From: Gemmobacter caeni | GTDB taxonomy: Bacteria > Pseudomonadota > Alphaproteobacteria > Rhodobacterales > Rhodobacteraceae | NCBI RefSeq assembly: GCF_003054195.1 | Contig: NZ_QBKP01000007.1 | Location: 1 to 64,000 of the forward strand | Reading direction: 5' to 3' | DNA: 64,000 nucleotides | Shown here: piece after piece, positions 42,862 through 54,354 of the stretch | How positions within the stretch are numbered: the stretch's first letter is position 1 | Layout: the number at the start of each line of letters is the position of its first letter | The notes under the pieces: model-generated | The model's database searches: none | What the model saw: only the letters and a program-made list of their open reading frames with translations | What the model was told of the DNA's origin: nothing | Program-made: the position numbers and the translations under genes

Positions 42862-43359
42862 TCATTGAAAGCCAAGCCGCTCAGAAATTTCGCTGGCCAG
42901 CAGGCTTTCGGGGCAGGTGTCGTCGATGATCTGGCCATCCAGCTCGCCAATGGCTTCGGTCACATCCTCGGGCAGGGCCGAGAAGAACCCGTTCTCGCGC
43001 GATGCCAGCGCGAAGTAGCGCACGTCATCCTGCCGCCGGATTTCGCCCAGCAGATGAAGCTGCCGCCCCGACCCGCTGTCATAGGCCACCACACGGTTAT
43101 TGACGCTGACCTTGACCCGGATATCGCCCGAGGCGGTGCCGGTCTGTGCGCGCCCTGAGGTCAGATCGTGGAAGATCTTGCCATCGGGCGGCGGCGGGGC
43201 ATTGCTGGCAGCGGCCTTGGCGCGTTTACCCGCGCTGTAGGCACCCTGGGTCAGCCGGTCGGCGATCTGGGTAATGGCCCCCTGATTCGCCTGAATCATG
43301 CGCCGGGCACGCTCGTCCTCGCGGCGCGGGCCATCGCGCTTCGAAATGATGTCGACCAT
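42862..43359 (-). CDS. Hypothetical protein (165 aa) beside the sigma-54 activator
   Basis: 165 residues from the ATG at 43359, which has GGAGG at proper distance; an ATG at 43365 is too close to it. The N-terminal 70 residues are charged and probably disordered or helical with an Ala/Pro linker (ASNAPPPPDGK). The remainder is beta-rich (DIRVKVSVNNRVVAYDSGSG; LHLLGEIRRQDDVRYFALAS) with a single late cysteine. It lies 121 bp upstream of mimR on the same strand. I do not recognise the family; the position suggests a role linked to the monooxygenase or its regulator. Confidence 0.65.
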   Translation of the reverse strand: MVDIISKRDGPRREDERARRMIQANQGAITQIADRLTQGAYSAGKRAKAAASNAPPPPDGKIFHDLTSGRAQTGTASGDIRVKVSVNNRVVAYDSGSGRQLHLLGEIRRQDDVRYFALASRENGFFSALPEDVTEAIGELDGQIIDDTCPESLLASEISERLGFQ

Positions 43360-43565
43360 GGTCATCCTCCCAATGTCCAGTGATCCATATATAAATTCAG
43401 CATTTCTGCTTTCTTTGCACCGGCCCTCCCCGCCGGTTTCAGACTACATAATGCCGCAAGCGGTGTCCGATTTTGACGGGTTCTGCCGCTTCTGTGGATC
43501 AAACCTACAATGCAGATGTTGCATTCATCAAGCATTTCCGCGTGACGGACAGCGCGTCACCGGCC

Positions 43566-44501
43566 TCAGCGGCGCCAGCCGGGCAGGGTCGTGAGGCCAC
43601 TGGCCTGCCGTAACGTCATGCCGCAGTGCCGCACCACTTCGGCGATCTGGAGAAGCTGCGCCTCCATACCGCTGGAGCGTCGCCAGACCATGCCGATTGT
43701 CCGCACCGGCTGCGGATCGCGGAAGCGCGCGACCGAGACGGCGGCAGACCGCGTTTCGATCGGCACCGCCATTTCGGGGATCAGCGTCACCCCGATTCCG
43801 ACCCCCACCATCTGCACCAGCGTGGACAGCGAACTGCCGTCCAGCATCTCGCGCGGCTGGGTCGAGGGCATGTCGCAGAAGGACAGCGCCTGATCCCGGA
43901 AACAATGCCCCTCTTCCAGCAGCAGCAGGCGCATCTCACGCAGCATGTCTCGGCTGGGCACCGGCCTGTCGGCATCGGCGATCTGCCGGATCAGCACGAA
44001 CCGTTCGGTGAACAGGGACACTTCAGTCAGCGCCGGTTCGGAGACCGGCAGCGCAAGGATGGCGGCGTCGATCCTGCCATCGTTCAGTTCCTCGATCAGG
44101 CGCGAGGTCATGGTTTCGCGCAGAATCGGCATCAGGCCGGGGAATTGCTGGGACAGCCGGGTGATGACCGCCGGCAGCAGATAAGGCGCAATGGTCGGGA
44201 TCACACCAAGCCGCAGCTTGCCCGCCGGCTGACCGCCCGCCGCGCGCGCCAGATCATCCAGATCATCGACGATGGCCAGCATGGCCTGGGCGCGGGTCAG
44301 GAACATCTCGCCAAAGGCGGTCAGCCGGATCTGCCGTGGCCCCCGTTCCAGCAGCGGCGTTCCGGCCATTTCCTCCAGTTCCTTGATCTGCATGGACAAG
44401 GCGGGCTGGGTCACGGCGCAGGCTTCCGCCGCGCGCCCGAAGGTGCGGTGACGGGCGAGCGCCTCGAAATAGCGTATCTGCTTCAGTGTCAGGCCCTTCA
44501 T
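43566..44501 (-). CDS. oxyR: Hydrogen peroxide-inducible regulator OxyR
   Basis: 311 residues, LysR family. The two redox cysteines C200 and C209 are present in the characteristic segment EEGHCFRDQALSFC, equivalent to C199/C208 of E. coli OxyR. The N-terminal HTH is FGRAAEACAVTQPALSMQIK. It is divergent from katG with 166 bp between, the standard arrangement in which oxidised OxyR activates katG. The gap 43360-43565 on its 3' side holds a few short inverted repeats (AATGCA/TGCATT at 43509-43525; GTGACG/CGTCAC at 43542-43560) and no gene. Confidence 0.93.
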   Translation of the reverse strand: MKGLTLKQIRYFEALARHRTFGRAAEACAVTQPALSMQIKELEEMAGTPLLERGPRQIRLTAFGEMFLTRAQAMLAIVDDLDDLARAAGGQPAGKLRLGVIPTIAPYLLPAVITRLSQQFPGLMPILRETMTSRLIEELNDGRIDAAILALPVSEPALTEVSLFTERFVLIRQIADADRPVPSRDMLREMRLLLLEEGHCFRDQALSFCDMPSTQPREMLDGSSLSTLVQMVGVGIGVTLIPEMAVPIETRSAAVSVARFRDPQPVRTIGMVWRRSSGMEAQLLQIAEVVRHCGMTLRQASGLTTLPGWRR

Positions 44502-44637
44502 CAGGAAACCTTATATCAGAAATAAGAATATTCAAGTTTCCCTTACAGTGATCCGTGACTAGAATGATTCCAGATTGAAGGCCGCCTTCGGGAGGTCCGG
44601 GCACCCGCCCGGAAGCTGGCGCCCGATTGATGGCTGA

Positions 44638-46884
<2,247 letters not shown>

Positions 46885-46906
46885 TCCACGCCTCCTTGCA
46901 ATCTTG

Positions 46907-46937
46907 CCCGGCGCCGTCCTGACGGCGCCGGGTTTTT
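46907..46937 (+). terminator. Rho-independent terminator after katG
   Basis: CCCGGCGCCG (46907-46916) pairs with CGGCGCCGGG (46923-46932), with TC/GA able to extend the stem, followed by five T residues (46933-46937). It ends katG and abuts the stop of the convergent soxG gene. Confidence 0.9.
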
Positions 46938-47449
46938 CAGCGTGCCATGCCGGTCGCGGCGATCCAGTCGAACAGATAGGGCACCAGCCCCCGGTCGACA
47001 TGCAGCCTCAAGGCCCCCTCCACCCTGCACAGGGCGGCATGAACCCCTGCGAAATCCAGCGCGGCGCTGGCGCTGGACAGGCGTGGATCAATCGCAGAGG
47101 CACGGGCAAACAGCGCCATGCCGTTCGGTCCCGCGATTTCAAGCACTGCCAGCGCCCCGGTCATCGGCGTCGTGGCCACTCCATCCTGCCAGCCCGCCGT
47201 TTGATGATCCTGCCGGACACCAGCCACCAGCATTCTGTGCCGGGCAAGCCGCAGGGCATAGCGCCCGGGTGTGACCTGCCCCAGAAGGCCGACCGCCGGG
47301 CCAAGATCCCGTGCCGCGAGAAAGCGGTCTGTAGCGCCGCTGACCATCACCTGCGGCACAGGCGGCAGTTGTCGGACAGAAAGCCCCTCGCCCTCCAGCC
47401 GGGCATCGGGGGCAGGCGGGGCAGGCCAGAAGCCGGAACGGTCAGGCAT
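46937..47449 (-). CDS. soxG: Sarcosine oxidase, gamma subunit
   Basis: 170 residues, matching the gamma subunit of heterotetrameric sarcosine oxidase (GcvT-related fold; GLLGQVTPGRYALRLARHRM; GLVPYLFDWIAATGM). It overlaps soxA by 8 bases and is the final gene of soxBDAG. It has no cofactor motif; it stabilises the complex. Its stop codon touches the katG terminator. Confidence 0.88.
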   Translation of the reverse strand: MPDRSGFWPAPPAPDARLEGEGLSVRQLPPVPQVMVSGATDRFLAARDLGPAVGLLGQVTPGRYALRLARHRMLVAGVRQDHQTAGWQDGVATTPMTGALAVLEIAGPNGMALFARASAIDPRLSSASAALDFAGVHAALCRVEGALRLHVDRGLVPYLFDWIAATGMAR

Positions 47450-50279
47450 TCAGCCGATCTCCCTTCGGATCAAGAAAACAGGGGGCGCAGATCCGCGCCC
47501 GGCGACGTTGGCCAAGATGCTGGATCACGATTTCTTCGCCATGCCGGCTGGCACCGCGTTCGATCAGCCCCAGCGCCACCGGATGATCCACCGCCGCGCC
47601 CGGAGAGCTGGAGGTAATATAACCGATGGAACGCGGCACTGGTCCCGACAGGTCAAGACCATGCCCCCCCACCGGCAGCAGACCCTGACCATCGGCGGGC
47701 AGCAGTCCGACCAGTTGATTGCGGTCCGGGCGCTGCGCCTCATCCTGAAACAGCGAACGCCGACCGATAAACTCTGCCTTCTTTGTCCGCAGCGGGCCGG
47801 AGACGCCAAGATCCATCGGGCGCGTCATGCCATCGGAATCCTTGCCGATGACAATGAAACCCTTCTCGGCACGCAGGATCATGATGGCCTCGATCCCGGC
47901 CGGGCCACCACCATGGCGTGCGGCGGCTTCGGCAAGCCGGTCCCACAAGGCCGCTGCGCGATCCTGCCGGACCGAGATTTCATACGAACGGTCGCCCGTA
48001 AAACTGACCCGCGTCAGGCGCAGCGCCTCGGCAGCCAGCCAGCGGCTTGTCATATGCGGGAAAGCCGCATCCGAAAGATCCGCCGCGATGCCCGCCGCCA
48101 CAATGGTATCGCGAGCGCGGGGGCCAGAAACGGTGATCGTGGCGGTTTCTGCGGTGGCGTTGTGGATGAAGATAGCTTTGCGAGGGAACCTGTCCTGCCG
48201 CCATTCCTCCAGCAGGGCATGGACGCCCGCGGTATGGGAGGACGAGCAGGACACCACGAACCTGTCGACATCCAGCCGCACCAGCACACCGTCGTCGAAC
48301 ACCACGCCGCTTTCAGACAGGATAAAGCCATAGCGGCAATGGCCGGACTTCACCGTCGACATGGTGTTGTAATAGATGAAATCCAGAAACTCCGCCGCAT
48401 CCGGGCCGATGACCTCGATCTTGCCCAGAGGCGAGGCATCGAACAGCCCGACCGCCTGCCGCGCCATTCGCGCCTCGGTCAGGATGGCCGTTTCGTCCCG
48501 GCCATAATGAACGGGACGCAGCCATCCGCCGTATTCCGCCAGCACGGCCCCCGCCGCGCGATGCTGCGTCTCCAGCGCGAGGCGGCGCACGGGGTTCATG
48601 CGGCTCGCCCCGCGCGGCCCGGCAAAGCTGGCATAGGGCACGGGGGTGAAAGGCGGGCGATAGGTCGTGGTGCCGACCTCGGGAATGGTGCGCCCGGTGA
48701 TCTGCCCCATCAGCGCCAGCCCGTTCAGGTTCGAGGTCTTGCCCTGATCAGTAGCCATGCCAAGGGTCGTGTAGCGCTTCAGATGCTCGACAGAGACGAA
48801 ATTCTCGCGCGCGGCCAGTTCGACATCCTTGGCGGTGACATCATGCTGATAGTCCACCCAGACCCGGTCCTTCCGGCCGGGTTCAGGCCAGGCAGGTGTG
48901 ATATCGTAAGGCGCGCTTTCGGCGACCGGCGCGGAGGACAGGCCAAGCGCTGCGGGCAGCGCGGCGAGCCCGTCGGCGAGCGTAAAATGCCCGGCGGCAG
49001 CACCGATGACAGTGAGGCCCGGAACCTCCGCGCCCGGCAGGAAGGTGAGGCGGCGGTCATCCCAGGCCAGCTTGCCACGCGCCTGCGCAAAAAGGTGGAT
49101 GCTGGCGGTAAATCCGCCGGAGACCAGAACGCCATCGCAATCTAGCCGCGTGCCATCATCCAGTTCGACCCCCGTCACCTGGCCACGGCCAAAGGCACGG
49201 CGGAGGCTGCGGCCTGCCCGCAGATCAACGGTGTCCGGCCCGGTGGCCTGCGGCCTGCGGTCGATCAGGGTCACGCTCGCCCCTGCCGCTGCCATGGCCC
49301 CCGCCACCTCGGCGCCCGTTGAGTTGTTGGTCGCGATGACCAGACGGGCGCCGGGCAGGACCGCAAACCGGCGCAGATAGGCCAGTCCCGCCTGCGCCGA
49401 CAGGATGCCGGGCAGATCGTTCTGCGCGAAGGGCAGGGGACGCTCGATCGCTCCTGCCGCCAGAACGATGCGATCCGGCCGCACTCGCCACAACGTATCC
49501 GGCCGTCCGGCTTCTCGCCTCTGGTTCAGCGCGATCAGACCATGGTCATAGATACCGAAAGCGGTGGTGCGGGTCAGAACCCTTACGCCCAGGGCGGCCA
49601 GTTCGGCACTGGCGGCAGGCAGCCAGTCGGCGCCCGGCACGCCGTCGATCCGGGCGTCCCGATAAAGCAGGCTTCCGCCAATGCGGCTGCCCTCATCGAC
49701 CAGCATCACCTCGTCACCCCGCCGGGCCAGCGCCAGCGCGGCGGCAATGCCAACCGGCCCGGCACCCACGACAACCACATCGCAGAAATGGTTTATCTGA
49801 TCCCCCGACGGTCCGGTCTGGCCGGTTTCCACCCGGCCCAGACCGGCCATGGCGCGGATGCGCGGCTCGAACAGATGCCAGTCGGGCCACATGAAGGTCT
49901 TGTAGTAGAAGCCCGAAGGGATGAAGCGCGCACAGAGGTCGATGAATCCCGTGCGGTCATTGCGCGCGGTCGGGCTCGCGTTGACCGCACGCAGATCGAG
50001 CCCTTCGATGGCGGGTTCGGTGGTCACGCGCTGATTGGGGCGGAACTGTCCGTCTCCGGTCACATCGGCATAGATGTTCGGCTCTTCCACACCCGCACCG
50101 AACAATCCGCGTGGGCGGCGATACTTGAAGCTGCGGCCAAGGACGGGCTGGCCCGAAGCCAGCAGGGCGGATGCCAGCGTATCACCATGGAACCCGGAAA
50201 CCGCCTGGCCGTCGAAAGTGAAGCGCAGCGGGCGCGTGCGGTCGATCTCGCCCCCGCGGGGCAGGCGGCGTGCGGTCAT
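47442..50279 (-). CDS. soxA: Sarcosine oxidase, alpha subunit
   Basis: 945 residues. An N-terminal 2Fe-2S-ferredoxin-like fold without the iron ligands (FTFDGQAVSGFHGDTLASAL) leads into a dinucleotide-binding domain (DVVVVGAGPVGIAAALALAR, about residues 166-185), and the C-terminal 400 residues are a GcvT-like tetrahydrofolate domain (HYGRDETAILTEARMARQAV; GLFDASPLGKIEV). The enzyme oxidatively demethylates sarcosine to glycine, transferring the one-carbon unit to tetrahydrofolate and making H2O2. It overlaps soxD and soxG by 4 and 8 bases. Confidence 0.96.
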   Translation of the reverse strand: MTARRLPRGGEIDRTRPLRFTFDGQAVSGFHGDTLASALLASGQPVLGRSFKYRRPRGLFGAGVEEPNIYADVTGDGQFRPNQRVTTEPAIEGLDLRAVNASPTARNDRTGFIDLCARFIPSGFYYKTFMWPDWHLFEPRIRAMAGLGRVETGQTGPSGDQINHFCDVVVVGAGPVGIAAALALARRGDEVMLVDEGSRIGGSLLYRDARIDGVPGADWLPAASAELAALGVRVLTRTTAFGIYDHGLIALNQRREAGRPDTLWRVRPDRIVLAAGAIERPLPFAQNDLPGILSAQAGLAYLRRFAVLPGARLVIATNNSTGAEVAGAMAAAGASVTLIDRRPQATGPDTVDLRAGRSLRRAFGRGQVTGVELDDGTRLDCDGVLVSGGFTASIHLFAQARGKLAWDDRRLTFLPGAEVPGLTVIGAAAGHFTLADGLAALPAALGLSSAPVAESAPYDITPAWPEPGRKDRVWVDYQHDVTAKDVELAARENFVSVEHLKRYTTLGMATDQGKTSNLNGLALMGQITGRTIPEVGTTTYRPPFTPVPYASFAGPRGASRMNPVRRLALETQHRAAGAVLAEYGGWLRPVHYGRDETAILTEARMARQAVGLFDASPLGKIEVIGPDAAEFLDFIYYNTMSTVKSGHCRYGFILSESGVVFDDGVLVRLDVDRFVVSCSSSHTAGVHALLEEWRQDRFPRKAIFIHNATAETATITVSGPRARDTIVAAGIAADLSDAAFPHMTSRWLAAEALRLTRVSFTGDRSYEISVRQDRAAALWDRLAEAAARHGGGPAGIEAIMILRAEKGFIVIGKDSDGMTRPMDLGVSGPLRTKKAEFIGRRSLFQDEAQRPDRNQLVGLLPADGQGLLPVGGHGLDLSGPVPRSIGYITSSSPGAAVDHPVALGLIERGASRHGEEIVIQHLGQRRRARICAPCFLDPKGDRLNA

Positions 50280-50545
50280 GGCCGGCCCTCCGCTGCGGTC
50301 AGCGCCTGGCCGGGGGCGGCCTCCATCGTCAGGGTATCGCGCTGTAGCGCGAAGATTTCGCCACAGGTCATATGCAGCCAGATCTCCTCCGAGGCGCCCT
50401 TGGGGTTGTTGCGGAAGTGCAGGTATTGCGCCCAGACTTCAGCCGAAACCTCGGGGCCTTCGGGGCGGTGATTGCCCAGATCGCCCCCGAAGTGGAATTC
50501 GTATTCGGGCCGGGGGCCGCAAAACGGGCAGGAAAAGATCTGCAT
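50276..50545 (-). CDS. soxD: Sarcosine oxidase, delta subunit
   Basis: 89 residues with the zinc-binding pattern of SoxD: C6-x2-C9 (FSCPFCGPR), a His-containing segment (GGDLGNHRP) and the later LHMTCGEIFALQRDT. The size and position between soxB and soxA are standard; it overlaps soxA by 4 bases. It is a structural subunit. Confidence 0.95.
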   Translation of the reverse strand: MQIFSCPFCGPRPEYEFHFGGDLGNHRPEGPEVSAEVWAQYLHFRNNPKGASEEIWLHMTCGEIFALQRDTLTMEAAPGQALTAAEGRP

Positions 50546-50555
50546 GGATGATGCC

Positions 50556-51809
50556 TCAGTGTGCGATGCCGGAACCTGCGGCCTCGTCGATCAGGCGGCC
50601 GGTGGCAAAGCGGTCCAGATCGAAAGGGCGCGAGATATCGTGGTGGGTGCCGGTGGCCAGAAGGTGTGCAAGCAGGGTGCCGCCCGCCGGGATTGCCTTG
50701 AACCCGCCGGTTCCCCAGCCGCAGTTCAGGAACAGACCCGGCAGCGGGCTTTCCCCGAGGATGGGCGAACTGTCGGGCACCACATCCACGATCCCCGCCC
50801 ATTGCCGCATCAGCCTGAGCTGGCGGAAGGCCGGAAACATCTCGACCAGACCTGACAAAACCGTTTCCAGCACCGGCAGGTTGCCACGCTGACCGTAAGA
50901 GGGGATGCGATCCAACCCGCCGCCCACCACCATTTCGCCCTTGTCGGACTGGCTGGCATAGGTGCCCGCGCCGGGGGACAGGACGATGGTATCAAGCACG
51001 GGTTTCACCGGCTCGGACACGCAGGCCTGCAGCGCGTAGGATACGACGGGCAGGCGGAACCCGGCCCGTGCTGCCATTTGCGACGAATGGCCCGCCACCG
51101 CCATGCCCACACGATCCGCCCGGATCGTGCCGCGACTGGTGACGACCCCCCGGCAGCGCCCACCCTCGATCAGAAAATCCTGCACCTCGCATTGCTGGAG
51201 GATGTCGACCCCGAGACGGGAGGCCGCGCGGGCATAGCCCCATGCCACCGCATCGTGCCGGGCCGTACCGGAGCGACCCTGCCAGACCCCGCCAAGCGCC
51301 GGATACCGGGCCTTGTCGGAAAAATTGTAGATCGGCAGCACCCGCCGCACGTCCTCGGGGCCGAAAAGCTCGGCATCGGTGCCGTTGATCTGCATGGCGT
51401 TCACCACGCGGGCGGACATCTCCATCTCGGCGGGGGTATGGGCGAGGCTGATCATGCCGCGCTGCGACAGCATGATGTTATAGTTGAGCTCGCGCGACAG
51501 GCCCTCGTAGAGCTTCAGCGCCATGTCATAAAGCCGCACGCTTTCCGGGAAAAAATAGTTCGACCGCACCACCGTGGTGTTGCGCCCGGTATTACCGCCG
51601 CCCAGCCAGCCCTTTTCGATCACCGCGACATTGGTGATCCCGTGGGTCCGTGCCAGATAATAGGCCGTGGCAAGGCCATGACCGCCGCCGCCGATGATTA
51701 CGACATCATAGCGCGGCTTCGGCGCCCGGCTTTCCCAGGCGCGGACCCAGCCCTTCTGGTTGTTGAGACCCTCTTTCACCAGAGAGAGGGCCGAATAGTG
51801 CCTTGTCAT
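50556..51809 (-). CDS. soxB: Sarcosine oxidase, beta subunit
   Basis: 417 residues from the ATG at 51809 (MTRHYSALSLVKEG is the conserved start). The FAD motif is VVIIGGGGHGLATAYYLART (about residues 36-55). H185 in GTARHDAVAW corresponds to the histidine that carries covalent FMN in characterised heterotetrameric enzymes. It holds the sarcosine site. It is the first gene of soxBDAG; upstream in the same direction lies a GcvT-type demethylase gene, ending 52 bp before. Confidence 0.96.
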   Translation of the reverse strand: MTRHYSALSLVKEGLNNQKGWVRAWESRAPKPRYDVVIIGGGGHGLATAYYLARTHGITNVAVIEKGWLGGGNTGRNTTVVRSNYFFPESVRLYDMALKLYEGLSRELNYNIMLSQRGMISLAHTPAEMEMSARVVNAMQINGTDAELFGPEDVRRVLPIYNFSDKARYPALGGVWQGRSGTARHDAVAWGYARAASRLGVDILQQCEVQDFLIEGGRCRGVVTSRGTIRADRVGMAVAGHSSQMAARAGFRLPVVSYALQACVSEPVKPVLDTIVLSPGAGTYASQSDKGEMVVGGGLDRIPSYGQRGNLPVLETVLSGLVEMFPAFRQLRLMRQWAGIVDVVPDSSPILGESPLPGLFLNCGWGTGGFKAIPAGGTLLAHLLATGTHHDISRPFDLDRFATGRLIDEAAGSGIAH

Positions 51810-51831
51810 CACGATCTTCCGGCTGTGAGAG

Positions 51832-51854
51832 GCCCCGCCTGCGGGCGGCGGGGC
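51832..51854 (-). terminator. GC hairpin between the GcvT-type demethylase and soxB
   Basis: GCCCCGCC (51832-51839) and GGCGGGGC (51847-51854) pair around TGCGGGC. No T-run follows on the minus strand, so it may only attenuate read-through into soxBDAG or protect the 3' end of the upstream message. Confidence 0.4.
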
Positions 51855-51861
51855 AGGGCGG

Positions 51862-54273
51862 TCAGGCGCGCAGCGCCGATCCTTCAGGGTCATAAGGCGA
51901 GGGCGGAATGACCCGCGCCGTCACTTCCTGGCCCACGATATGCAGGCTGAGCGAGGTGCCGGGCGCTGCAACGCTGCGGTCGACCATGGCCATGGCAAGG
52001 CTCTTGCCGATGGTATGGCCATAACCGCCCGACGTGACAAAACCGACCAGCCGGCCATCCTGCCAGACGGGCTCATATCCGGTGGCATCGGCATCGGTGG
52101 CGTCTACTTCCAGCGTCACGACGGTGCGCGATGAGGGCGCGTCGCGTTCGGCCAGCGCCGCCGTGCGCCCGACAAAGCCTTCGCGGGTCCAGTCAATGAA
52201 CCGCGACAGCCCGGTTTCGCCCGGCGTATAGCCCTGAGTGAATTCGCGCGACCAGATGCCGAAGCTCTTTTCCAGCCGCAGTGACAGAACGGCGTTGAAG
52301 CCGATTTCGCGGATGCCGAACGCGGCGCCCGCCTCAAGCAGCATCTTGCGCAGGCTGGCATGTTCCAGCGCGCCGACGTTGATCTCGAACCCCAGTTCGC
52401 CCGTGACCGACATGCGGGCTACGCGGGTGCGCAGCAGCCCCAGATCCACCTGTGCCAGCCCCATGAACGGCAAAGCGCGGGAGGACAGGTCCTGATGGCT
52501 GAGTTTCTGTAATACCTCGCGAGAGCGGGGGCCGGTCACAGCGAACCCCCCGACCGAATCCGAGATATCGCGCAAGGTGACACCCGCGGGCAGGGTGCCC
52601 TCGAACCAGCGCATGTGCCACTGGCGCAGATAATACGATCCCATGATCCACCAGGTGCCATTCCCCCAGTTCAGCAGGGACAGATCGCCCTTCAGCTTGC
52701 CATCTTCTGACAGCATGGGCGCAAGGCCCGCCCGGCCCGGCTTTGGCAGCTTGCAGGCGAAGGTGCGCGCCAGCCAGGCTTCGGCCCCGGGGCCGCTGAC
52801 CTCGTACCGCGAAAAGGCGGTGATATCGAGAAGCGCCACCCCCTCGCGCGCCGCCCGCGCTTCGGCCCCGACAAGATCGAAAGCATTCGACCGTTTCAGC
52901 GAAGGCTCCTCCCGGAACCCGGCCGGAGCGAAATACAGCGGCTGTTCCAGCCCCCAGCCCGAACCCCACTGGCACCCGGCGGCAGTCATGTCGGCATAGG
53001 CACCTGGCGTTTTCAACACGCGGCCAGCCGGAAGCTGCTCGTTCGGGTAGGACATGACGAAGCGGCGCGAATAGAATTGTCCGGTGGTCTGACGGATATA
53101 TTCGCGGTTCGAGGCAAAATCGCCGTAGCGCGCAATATCCATGCCAAAGATATCGGCCTGCGGCGCGCCGCTGATCATCCATTCGGCCAGCGACTTGCCG
53201 ACGCCGCCACCCTGCAGGAAGCCCGCCATGACCCCGCAGGCGACCCAGTAGTTGCGCAGGCCGCGCACCGGCCCGACCAGCGGATTGCCGTCAGGCGAGA
53301 AGGTGAAGGCGCCGTTGACCCAGCGCTTGACGCCCGCTTCGTTCAGGCAAGGAAAGCGCTGGAACCCGAGGCCGAGTTCATGTTCGATCCGCCCAAGGTC
53401 TTCCTGGATAAGCTCGATACCGAAATCCCAGGGTGCGCCCTCCATGTGCCAATGCTTGAAGTCGCGTTCGTAGATCCCCAGAAGCAGGCCCTTCTGTTCC
53501 TGCCGGGTGTAGGTAAAGCCTTCCAGATCGACGATCAGCGGGATTTCTCCCTGCATCGCCACCAGTTCGGGGATCGCTTCGGTCACCAGATAATGATGCT
53601 CCATCGGCGTGACCGGCAGGTCGACCCCCGCCATCCGCCCCACCTGCTTGGCCCAGAGACCACCGGCATTGACCACATGCTCGGCGATGATCACACCCTT
53701 GTCGGTGACAACCTCCCATTGGCCATCCGCACGCTGGTTCAGACTTTCGACCTTCGTATGTTCCAGGATGTGCGCGCCCCGGTTTTTCGCGGCGCGGGCA
53801 TAGGCATGTACCACCGCCGACGGGTCGATATGGCCTTCGCGGTCGCTCCACATGCCGCCGATGATGCCCTCGGTCGAGATGATGGGGCAGCGGCGCCTGA
53901 TCTCTTCCGGCCCGATCAGTTCCACATCTTCGATCCCGAGCGACTGGAAGGTGCGATAAGCCGATTGCAGCCACTCCCACCGCGCCGGGGCCGAGGCGAT
54001 GGAAATGCCGCCGGTCATGTGCATCCCGATATTGATGCCGGATTCCGCGCCCACCTCGGTCAGCAGGTCGATCGTATAGGCCTGAAGTGCGGCGATGTTG
54101 GGATCGGCATTCAGCGCATGAAAGCCGCCTGCGGCATGCCAGCTTGACCCGGCGGTCAGCACGTCCCGCTCGACGATGGCCACATCGGTCCAGCCGAATT
54201 TCGCAAGATGATAGGCAACCGAGGCGCCGACCACGCCCCCGCCGACGATGACGACCCGATAGTGATTCAGCAT
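51862..54273 (-). CDS. GcvT-family FAD-dependent demethylase (dimethylglycine dehydrogenase-like)
   Basis: 803 residues from the ATG at 54273. The N-terminal DAO domain begins RVVIVGGGVVGASVAYHLAK and carries the SSWHAAGGFHALNADPNI segment typical of dimethylglycine/sarcosine dehydrogenases, where the His in WHAAG corresponds to the covalent FAD attachment region. The C-terminal half is a folate-binding GcvT domain (LLDITAFSRYEVSGPGAEAW; GYGHTIGKSLAMAMV). It should demethylate an N-methyl amino acid and pass formaldehyde equivalents to tetrahydrofolate. It precedes soxBDAG, suggesting sequential dimethylglycine to sarcosine to glycine steps. A TetR operator-like site lies 35 bp upstream. Confidence 0.88.
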   Translation of the reverse strand: MLNHYRVVIVGGGVVGASVAYHLAKFGWTDVAIVERDVLTAGSSWHAAGGFHALNADPNIAALQAYTIDLLTEVGAESGINIGMHMTGGISIASAPARWEWLQSAYRTFQSLGIEDVELIGPEEIRRRCPIISTEGIIGGMWSDREGHIDPSAVVHAYARAAKNRGAHILEHTKVESLNQRADGQWEVVTDKGVIIAEHVVNAGGLWAKQVGRMAGVDLPVTPMEHHYLVTEAIPELVAMQGEIPLIVDLEGFTYTRQEQKGLLLGIYERDFKHWHMEGAPWDFGIELIQEDLGRIEHELGLGFQRFPCLNEAGVKRWVNGAFTFSPDGNPLVGPVRGLRNYWVACGVMAGFLQGGGVGKSLAEWMISGAPQADIFGMDIARYGDFASNREYIRQTTGQFYSRRFVMSYPNEQLPAGRVLKTPGAYADMTAAGCQWGSGWGLEQPLYFAPAGFREEPSLKRSNAFDLVGAEARAAREGVALLDITAFSRYEVSGPGAEAWLARTFACKLPKPGRAGLAPMLSEDGKLKGDLSLLNWGNGTWWIMGSYYLRQWHMRWFEGTLPAGVTLRDISDSVGGFAVTGPRSREVLQKLSHQDLSSRALPFMGLAQVDLGLLRTRVARMSVTGELGFEINVGALEHASLRKMLLEAGAAFGIREIGFNAVLSLRLEKSFGIWSREFTQGYTPGETGLSRFIDWTREGFVGRTAALAERDAPSSRTVVTLEVDATDADATGYEPVWQDGRLVGFVTSGGYGHTIGKSLAMAMVDRSVAAPGTSLSLHIVGQEVTARVIPPSPYDPEGSALRA

Positions 54274-54307
54274 GGTGAGCCTCCCTGTTTTCAGGAAGGT
54301 GACATGA

Positions 54308-54324
54308 CCGTACACTTATGTCCA
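54308..54324 (-). promoter_or_regulatory. TetR operator-like site upstream of the GcvT-type demethylase
   Basis: On the minus strand this reads TGGACATAAGTGTACGG. It matches 15 of 17 positions of the site at 55164-55180 (TGGACACAAGTGTGCGG) and is quasi-palindromic around AA. It lies in the 81-bp gap between the TetR gene and the demethylase start. Confidence 0.7.
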
Positions 54325-54354
54325 GAGTTTCCGAGGGGCTGCCGTTTCCGCCGC

